From positions 20,868,501-20,932,500 of the forward strand of contig OZ005618.1 in the NCBI GenBank assembly GCA_963930655.1: DNA of 64,000 bases, written 5' to 3'. The notes beneath the pieces were generated by a model that was not told the origin of the DNA, did not search any database, and saw nothing but the letters and a program-made list of their open reading frames with translations. How positions within the stretch are numbered: the stretch's first letter is position 1; each line of letters opens with the position of its first letter. Shown in pieces: positions 57,266-64,000 of this stretch. This DNA comes from Myrica gale (Eukaryota > Streptophyta > Magnoliopsida > Fagales > Myricaceae). The translations under genes were made by a program, and so were the position numbers.

Positions 57266-58710
57266 TACTGAGTTCCTTTAAGTCGTTTTCAAGGAATTAA
57301 TCTAGGTTGTTTCGGCCAATGGCGCCCCAACATGTAATGACACGTTAGCGCAGTCACTTGAAGCTATCCAAAATTATAAATTGGAGTTCCCAATAGTTTG
57401 GTTTTCTTTCTTTTGGTTGGTAGCTAATGGTAAACCCCTCTTCCGTGTGCTCACCACCAATGTTTATAGTAATATTAATCATTGGTTCATAGGTATGGTA
57501 ATAGTAATAGTTTAAGGCTCAATTAATCTCTCGGTCAACTCAGTTTGGTCCTTCAGTTTTAATTCTTCGCCCGAGCGTTTAAGGTTTACAACTTATCTTA
57601 AAAAGAGTCTTTCTATTCAAACACGGAAATGTAAACATATTTAGTTAGTCACAACGTTGAGATTGACCGGAAATATCTTTTTGAGACAAGTAGTTAATTT
57701 CAAGAACTCTTAACGGAATAATTAAAATTAAGAGATCAAATTGAGAAAAAGTTAATTAATTAAGTCTTAGTTTAATAGTAATTAGTTTCAATGTTTATAA
57801 TTATTAAAAAATATATATGTATATAATAATTTCATTAATTAATTAAGATACGTAATTGAGTTTTTTTTAAATGATGAGAACCGTGTTAGACTTGCGTGTA
57901 TAATGTTGTACATGGTCAATCGAGTCCATTTTCTCGAGATAGAAATCGGTGAAAACATCAGCAATGCAATTAATTAAAATAAAAATCCTTTTCCATCGAA
58001 TTCCAGTACTTCTGATCTCTCTTTCTGTTCGATTTGGTTAAATTCTACGACTTAATTGAGGTGCTTCCGTAAGAGTATTTACATCTCAGCCAGATAGCTG
58101 TGATATTCCTCTTTTCCATTGATAGACATAGCAAAGCCAATAAAAGAAAGAGCATGAGAAGGAATAGGAGAGTAGAAGAACCTGTAATTTTATTGGGTTC
58201 TCTACTGATTAGTATCATTAGGAGTTTGAACGAGGTCGGAGCATGCTAAATAGACTATGTAAGATCTTGGACAATATGGACTCTATAATATTCAATGTTC
58301 GACGTGACTCTCTCTTTCTAAATTAGACCATCTCATACATATAATGAATTATGTGCAAAGATAAATTGTGCAAAAACGTATAAAGAGACATATGTGATTT
58401 AAAGATACAAATTCAACGTTTCAAGGCTGGCCACGTCACTTAATGAGGTAAGGAGACAAAATGACGTGACCCAATTTTAGCTTAGCTTATTAAATGACGT
58501 GATCAATCTTGAAACGTTGGATTTGTATCTTTAGTGGAAATAATGTTATCATGATCACTTGTTTTAATCTTATATAGTTAAGGTATTATTTTCATTACTT
58601 TTTTAAGGGTATCAAGATCTTTTTCAATTTATTCTAAATTTGTATGGTACATTTTAAAAAGAAAAAAAAACACAATATATATTGAATGTGTACGACTCAT
58701 ATTGATTGAC
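57266..58710. other. Intergenic, no gene recognised
   Basis: No supportable gene or sharply bounded repeat. Two near-inverse words, TTGAAACGTTGGATTTGTATC (inverse of the sequence at about 58398-58425) and its partner, bracket about 100 bp around 58400-58530, a small palindromic structure. Confidence 0.4.
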
Positions 58711-58867
58711 TAGGGTTGTCCAATGGCCGGTCCGGCCAAACCGGTATGTTTGTAAAGTGAACATACTGGACCGGTCATTCTAATAGAACCGGTCCGATTC
58801 GGTCTGGTCCCCGGTTTCACCGGTTCGGGTTGGCCGATTTGGACCATGCCTTTTTTGGACAGCCCTA
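58711..58867. mobile_element. hAT-type MITE
   Basis: The 157-bp element starts TAGGGTTGTCCAA and ends TTTGGACAGCCCTA. A perfect 8-bp duplication, TGATTGAC, flanks it (58703-58710 and 58868-58875). The interior is rich in CCGGTCCGG-type words, unlike the AT-rich surroundings. Confidence 0.93.
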
Positions 58868-58982
58868 TGATTGACAATCAATACATAAGAGCCGACATAT
58901 TTTATCTATTTCCGTGCAAATTAGAACATCTAATTTGGGCAACTATTAAAGATGATTAGAAGGGCACTTGAGTTATTCTAGT

Positions 58983-59366
58983 TAGGGCTGTCCAAAATAC
59001 CGATCGGACCGGACTGGACCGGTTTTGGCTAAACCGGTGAACTTTTTTTGAAACCGGGTTGACCGGACCAGTAAACCGGTGTATTCCGGTCCAGTTCCGG
59101 GTTACCCTCATGAAAACTCGGGACCGAACCGAAGTATACCTCTCCAAACTGGCCCAAACCGGAAATTGGCCCAAAATGACATGGCTCAACCCCAAAATGA
59201 CATGACCCAACCCAAAATCGTCCCAAAATGACATGACCAGAACCGGACCGGCGAAACTGGGGACCAAACCGGTCCGATTCGGTCTAAATACTCTACAAAA
59301 TAGCTGATTTGGCCGGCCGGACCAGACCGGACCGAACCGAACCGAAACCGGACATGGACAACCCTA
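58983..59366. mobile_element. hAT-type element, same family
   Basis: The 384-bp element starts TAGGGCTGTCCAAAA and ends CATGGACAACCCTA. The flanking octamers are ATTCTAGT and ATTCTAGC. It shares the CCGGACCGG / ACCGGTCCGATTCGGTCT words with the 157-bp copy but in inverse order and with a longer middle. Confidence 0.9.
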
Positions 59367-60305
59367 ATTCTAGCTACCAGACCTAAATGTCCATTAGTTT
59401 TATGTAAAAAAAATGGGCGGGACTAGAAGTTTCCGAAGATTTTGGAATTCAAAAGAGAGCTTTACCGAGTCAAATATAAACACTCATAGTGCTATAAAGT
59501 GCCTCCCAAACGTTATATTCCATCACCACGATTTAAACAAGACTTCAATTATTTCATGATTTGAAACGGGCATAGTTGTTTATATCTGTCACTACAATTG
59601 AATTTTTGAATATAGCAGAGATGCGAGAAAAAGTCATATAAATTTGTTGTCACAACACCCGCATGGCTGCTCTCCATTTGCCAAGAACTACAGGGATGTC
59701 CAAAGAGTCCCCAAACTCTTTCAACGCACATTCATGCATCATGTGTTCCCCAATTAGCCAGAGAAGTTGGTGAATTTGGGTGACGGTGGCTCAAAGAAAA
59801 TGACCCTTTTTGTCACCATGTCCTTGAATGGTTCGAAGATCTTGTTGATATTTTCTCAATGCAGGGTGGACTGATATATATTTCTCCACAGGCCAAACGA
59901 AAAAAGGTTAGGATGTCTCTCTCTTATGCTAAACCTTTTAGAACTTCCCTCTATCTTTTGTAAGCCCCATAAGATGCTTAACGATTAAGATATCCCCTAA
60001 ACAATAAAATAAACACCATATTGCCTGATAATTTCGTATTTTCCAATCACAATAAGTTTCTACTAAAAAAAATCAATATAGATTAATTACATTTATCATC
60101 GACTAAATGCTTCAGAGACCACCGTCCGATTTAACAAGTGTGTATGGTTTTGATACGGTTGATCGATATTCACATCGTGCTTAATATGTAAGACAATCAA
60201 AATTATCAAAGGTTGCTTGTATTGTAGCTCGATATCATCTACAAAATCAGATATTATACATTATTACTAAAACAATTGATATAAATTATCTTTATTATTA
60301 ACTAA
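59367..60305. other. Intergenic, no gene recognised
   Basis: A minus frame at 59549-59731 has no recognised family. The segment at 60115-60290 is the left copy of a direct duplication whose partner is at about 60525-60650. Confidence 0.4.
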
Positions 60306-60512
60306 AGGGGCGTTTGTTTCCCAATGTTTTTAACCCTCAAAATTTTCAAACAATCATAAAATAATCTCTTTCTCCTCATTAAATTATAAAATAATATTAT
60401 ATTATTCAATTAAATCTTCTCTCCTCACTATTCCATAAAATATTATACTTTTTTACAAACCCCAATATTCAAAATTTTCAAAACCCCAATATTTCTGCAA
60501 ACAAACACCACC
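60306..60512. mobile_element. Tourist-like MITE (uninterrupted copy)
   Basis: The ends AGGGGCGTTTGTTT and AAACAAACACCACC form the inverted repeat; TAA is seen on both sides (60303-60305 and 60513-60515). Its middle, ATTCAATTAAATCTTC (60403-60418), is the undisturbed version of the site at 62126 where a related element has inserted. Confidence 0.82.
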
Positions 60513-60515
60513 TAA

Positions 60516-61139
60516 ATACCTCAAGAGCCGTCCTATTTAACAAGTGTATATGCTTCTTATCCTATTGATCGATATTCAAATTGTGCTTAAAATATGAAAC
60601 AATAATAGGTATCTAATGGTAGTTCGATATCATCTGAAAATTTTGGTTATTATTCAAATAAAAAGTATATTTTGAGGCTAAAAATGTTAGAGATGTAATT
60701 AAAAATCATGCGTGTTCCGCTTTTCTTGCATGGTTAGCATGTTGTAGTTAAAAGGAGGGACCACGATAAGGAGAAATGAGAATGTCCGTATGATAGTGTG
60801 CCCCTAGGCCTGGGGAGGTTTGATATTTGCGTATAGGCACATCGCACAAAGACAAATGTACTTTCTGAGTTTGAAGAAAGATTAAAGAAAGAACAAAATG
60901 ATGAGCATTTAAGTGCGGACGCCGACACGTGCCGATTTCCACCGACACCGTTTTGTTGTTAGACTTTTGAAACGACAAGCGGATGTGACATTTTCATGGC
61001 ACCATCCACCGAAAGTGGAAGAGAGAGAGAGCCTTACGTGGCTCACTTCTGACAACTCCCACTCAGACCCAGTTCTTATCAAAGACTTTGGTCAATCTCT
61101 TTTTTATTTCTTTTTTTTTCTAACAAATTTATTTACTTT
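60516..61139. other. Intergenic, no gene recognised
   Basis: Holds the right copy of the direct duplication (about 60525-60650). Short frames around 60734-60978 have no family likeness. Confidence 0.4.
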
Positions 61140-61144
61140 TTAGA

Positions 61145-61515
61145 AAAATTATCATTTTAATTTTTAAATTTTTGACATTTTTTCATTTTAGTTATTCACT
61201 TTCAATTTTAAAATTTTTAGTCCTAAAATTTTATTTTTTTGACGAAATATTTCTTCCGTCAGTCTGTCGTTTATATACTTAACGGCACATGAAGCGGTCG
61301 ACCGTGTATATGTGTTGAAAGTGAGCAATCGACCGTTTCATGTAGCGGTAGACCGATACAAATTTGCTGACGTATCATAGAGCTCTGTTAAGCATATGAA
61401 TGACAGACTGACGAAATGACCATTTCGTCAAACAAAGAAAACTCGACTAAACATTTGAAAGTTGAAAGTGAAGGACTAAAATGAAAAAAAAAATGTTTAA
61501 AATCTAAGGACAGTA
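61145..61515. mobile_element. Fold-back element with GGTCGACCG motifs
   Basis: The arms pair TTTTCATTTTAGTTATTCAC on the left with the inverse of GTGAAGGACTAAAATGAAAA on the right, and GTCAGTCTGTCG with GACAGACTGAC. The centre carries GAAGCGGTCGACCG and CATGTAGCGGTAGACCG. No target duplication was resolved. Confidence 0.65.
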
Positions 61516-61861
61516 AATTTTCTTTACTATGTTTGATTCAGTGATGTTTGGCGAGAAAAAAAAATTAACTTTTAGAGAATTTTTTTTTAAAATTTTTTTT
61601 ACAAAGATATATTTTCAATTTAATTTCAATATGTTTTTAAATAAAAATTGTACTTTAAATCTCTTTTCTATATACTTTCTAATACTATATTACTTTTTTA
61701 TTAAAAAAACTCATCAAATATTATCTCTTTTTATGTTTTAATAAATTTAATAAAAATTATTTTACAATCAAATATTTTTAAACTTTTTACTAATCCCTAT
61801 AAAAAAATTGAAACTCTTAAAATTTTCTGCTACTAAATTTTTTACTTCTCAAACGTCAATT

Positions 61862-61995
61862 AATTAAGAGTTCAAGTCTAGCCAAAGGTGGTGGCCTAAT
61901 AATTGGATGTCACTCGAAAATATCACTATAGAGATCTAAAGTCGAAGTCTAGGGTTCGAACTTTGATTAACTCTGCTATCGTTTGAGTAGTTTTA
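61862..61995 (+). repeat. SINE-like, tRNA-derived head
   Basis: An A-box-like GGTGGCCTAATAATTGG is followed about 75 bases later by a B-box, AGGGTTCGAAC. The spacing is longer than in a tRNA because of an insertion-like middle. The 3' end is unclear. Confidence 0.45.
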
Positions 61996-62019
61996 CAAGG
62001 AGAAGCTCGAGTTTAAGAA

Positions 62020-62424
62020 GGGTGTTTTGGTGTGGAAATTTTTACCCTTCAAAATTTTCAAACAATTATATAATAATCTATCTTTTCTCATTAAATTATA
62101 ACATAATATTATAATATTCAATTAAGGTTGTGTTTGCGTGTTAAAATTTTACACCCTCTAAAATTTTAACACAACAAAATATTACAATATAATCTCTCTC
62201 TCCCATCAAATTACTATTTTTCACTACAAAATATAAAAAATTACATCTCTTCATTTTTTCACTAAACCCAATACCTAAAATTTTAACAACACTAAAATTT
62301 TACAACGCAAATGCACCCTAAATCTTATCTATCTTCACTTTTTCATAAAATATCAATATTTTTTCACAAACTCCAGTACTTAACATTTCCAATACCCCAA
62401 AATTTCCTAAAACAACCACCACCT
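62020..62424. mobile_element. MITE interrupted by a second MITE
   Basis: The outer sequence (CCCTTCAAAATTTTCAAACAA on the left, AACCACCACCT on the right) aligns with the uninterrupted copy at 60306-60512. The alignment is broken at CAATTAA by the 193-bp element at 62126-62318. Confidence 0.8.
62126..62318. mobile_element. Tourist-like MITE nested in another MITE
   Basis: The ends GGTTGTGTTTGCGTG and CGCAAATGCACCC form the inverted repeat, and TAA flanks both sides (62123-62125 and 62319-62321). The homologous empty site at 60403-60418 contains one TAA, which confirms a 3-bp duplication on insertion. Confidence 0.93.
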
Positions 62425-62483
62425 AGGTAGTGGGTAATCATACTTTGAAACAAGTCCCTTTTTATAACTTTTTTTTTTAAAAA

Positions 62484-62734
62484 AGTACAACATAGAGTTC
62501 ATAAGTTGTTTGAAATTTTAAAATAAAACATATTAAGCTTTATTCTACCATAAAATCTATATATTCTGGTGTGGAACATATAACCTAGGCAATTAATGTC
62601 ATAGGTTTTAAAAAAAAGTACAACATAGAGTTCATAAGTTTGAAATTTTAAAATAAAACATATTAAGCTTTCTTCTACCATAAAATCTATATATTCTGGT
62701 TTGGTCATATAACCTAGGCAATTAATGTCATAGG
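62484..62734. repeat. Tandem duplication, about 126-bp unit
   Basis: Two copies, each starting AAAAAAGTACAACATAGAG and ending GGCAATTAATGTCATAGG, lie at about 62484 and 62610. They differ by a few bases and a small indel. On the minus strand each includes the codons for YDINCLGYM. Confidence 0.9.
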
Positions 62735-62828
62735 CTAGGGTCGGCCTTGGTTTGACCTCTGCAAATTTAATCCGAGGAAGCAAGTTTGTCCTACCATGTA
62801 GATCCAATTGCTCAAGCCAGGTTGACAA
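62655..62828 (-). pseudogene. Unidentified conserved-looking exon fragment
   Basis: The minus strand reads STWLEQLDLHGRTNLLPRIK, FAEVKPRPTLAYDINCLGYM and TKPEYIDFMVEE without a stop. The codon pattern looks like real coding sequence, in contrast to the flanks. The tandem duplication copies part of it out of context (a second YDINCLGYM at about 62596-62570). I cannot name the family, and no start, stop or flanking exons are apparent. Confidence 0.4.
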
Positions 62829-63690
62829 ATGCTGTTTCCAAACATGTGAATCCTATGTAACCTAAATTACCAAGCTATGGTTAATAAATAAAGAAAGACA
62901 CTTTATAATTAATAAAAATGGTACCACAAAGAGAAAGTTCATTTAACTAATTAATCTATAATATGTGTATATTTACTTCGTTTTTAGGTTACCAACATCT
63001 TTTTTTATATATACCTTTTGGGGGTGTGAATGAATTGGTTTGGGATAACATCTGTTATCTGGTAGGCCCAAGTTTAATCCCTCACAACTCATGTATGCGT
63101 AGAGACCTATGCACATGCCCATAAGTTTAACATGCTCTTTTCACCCGTTTCAAGGTCTATTCTGGACAGGACATGAAACTGGTTCACAGTTTTTTTAGTT
63201 ATCTAATTTATGCGTAGAGACCTATGTACCATTTTTTTTGCAACTATGTGGCTACCTCTTATGTCGATGTTGATGGCCACACGAGACCAAATTACTATCA
63301 ATTCCTTTTTCCTGGTGTGCTATTTTTGTTTTGTTTTTAATTAATAAATTATTCATGATTGGCAAGAAAAATTACATGTTTGTAGCAAAATTAAGAGAAA
63401 AATAACAAACTGTGATTAGTTAATGCCTCGAGCTGGAGTCAAGTTTGCCTTTCAAAGAAAAGAGGCTTGAGGCACTAGAAACGTCTTTGTGAAATATCAA
63501 ATGCCCTAAAAAGAAAGGGTACCCCCTCGTTCACAGTAGATTGAATAAAGAAATGGTTTTTTTTTTTTTTTTTGTATTAAGTACGAAGTTGTAGGGCAAT
63601 ATATCGATTATTATAAATTCAAAGGCTGGAATGTTCTGTTTGACCGTTTGTTATATGCACTGAGCCCATTGAAGAAGAACCTACTACTTA
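62829..63690. other. Intergenic, no gene recognised
   Basis: No supportable gene. Unassigned AT-rich sequence with a poly-T run near 63558. Confidence 0.45.
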
Positions 63691-63887
63691 TGTTGTGTTT
63701 GCGTTCTAATATTTTTGGTATGAGAATATGTGCTGGTATTGGGTTTAGTGAAAAAGTGAAGAGAGAGGTAATTTTTTATATTTTTTGTAATTTTTTATAT
63801 TTTTTTATGGTAAAAAAAAATTATATTAAAATATTTTATTAGGAGAGAGATAAAATTTAGGAGAATATTATGAACGCAGACGCAGCC
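63691..63887. mobile_element. Tourist-like MITE
   Basis: TTA flanks both ends (63688-63690 and 63888-63890). The ends TGTTGTGTTTGCG and CGCAGACGCAGCC are inverted. The interior (GGGTTTAGTGAAAAAGTGAA, GGAGAGAGATAAAATTT) is the reverse complement of the 62126-type copy. Confidence 0.85.
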
Positions 63888-64000
63888 TTAGTACCCAAGG
63901 AATAACATACCTGGGCTCTCTGTTTTTAAGTTTATCTGCTTCTGTTGCAGTCTGCCATGGAACAGTACGGTACGGAAATGTAAGAGTTTTAATGCTTTTT

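Overview
The window is nuclear DNA from a flowering plant, most likely a woody eudicot. It is clearly AT-rich, its genes are split by introns with plant-type GT..AG borders, and its proteins match plant families: plastid cysteine desulfurase, a feruloyl-CoA 6'-hydroxylase-like dioxygenase, beta-tubulin and a B-type cyclin. The species cannot be fixed from the sequence alone.

Four genes appear intact. They are a plastid SufS/NFS2-type cysteine desulfurase (9239-16261, +, 10 exons), a 2-oxoglutarate/Fe(II) dioxygenase of the coumarin-forming F6'H type (17956-20643, +, 2 exons), the gamma subunit of eIF2B (21550-25836, -, 13 exons) and beta-tubulin (46529-49316, -, 3 coding exons). A tRNA-Ala(TGC) lies at 26013-26085, just upstream of the eIF2B-gamma gene. 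A B-type cyclin (31386-33749, +) has a typical G2/M promoter with three MSA elements, but its last exon is missing and a retrotransposon follows. There are also fragments of five other genes: TOPLESS-related, DUF538, an unidentified first exon, ornithine carbamoyltransferase and an F-box/kelch gene. All five are broken.

Layout: 1-4600 is a SINE split by a non-autonomous CACTA element carrying TOPLESS-related exons, with a LINE tail inserted inside it. 6242-7630 is a Pack-MULE with a perfect 9-bp target duplication and two captured gene pieces. 9.2-26.1 kb is the gene-dense block, with LINE copies in two introns. 27.8-29.8 kb holds an OTCase fragment and MITEs. 31-42 kb is the cyclin, followed by a decayed Ty3/Gypsy element interrupted by a gag-only Ty1/Copia element and ending against an F-box/kelch pseudogene. 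42.3-44.6 kb is a cluster of three fold-back Mutator-like MITEs. 46.5-49.9 kb is beta-tubulin. 50-64 kb is gene-poor and filled with MITEs, hAT-type elements, a compound tandem repeat and SINEs.

The intact genes are unrelated housekeeping or specialised-metabolism genes with no operon-like logic. The dominant theme is nested transposition: many insertions can be ordered in time because their target site duplications are still readable. The most testable biological oddities are a duplicated alternative terminal exon in eIF2B-gamma, the cyclin gene with a degenerate destruction box and lost 3' end, and the two gene-capturing DNA transposons.
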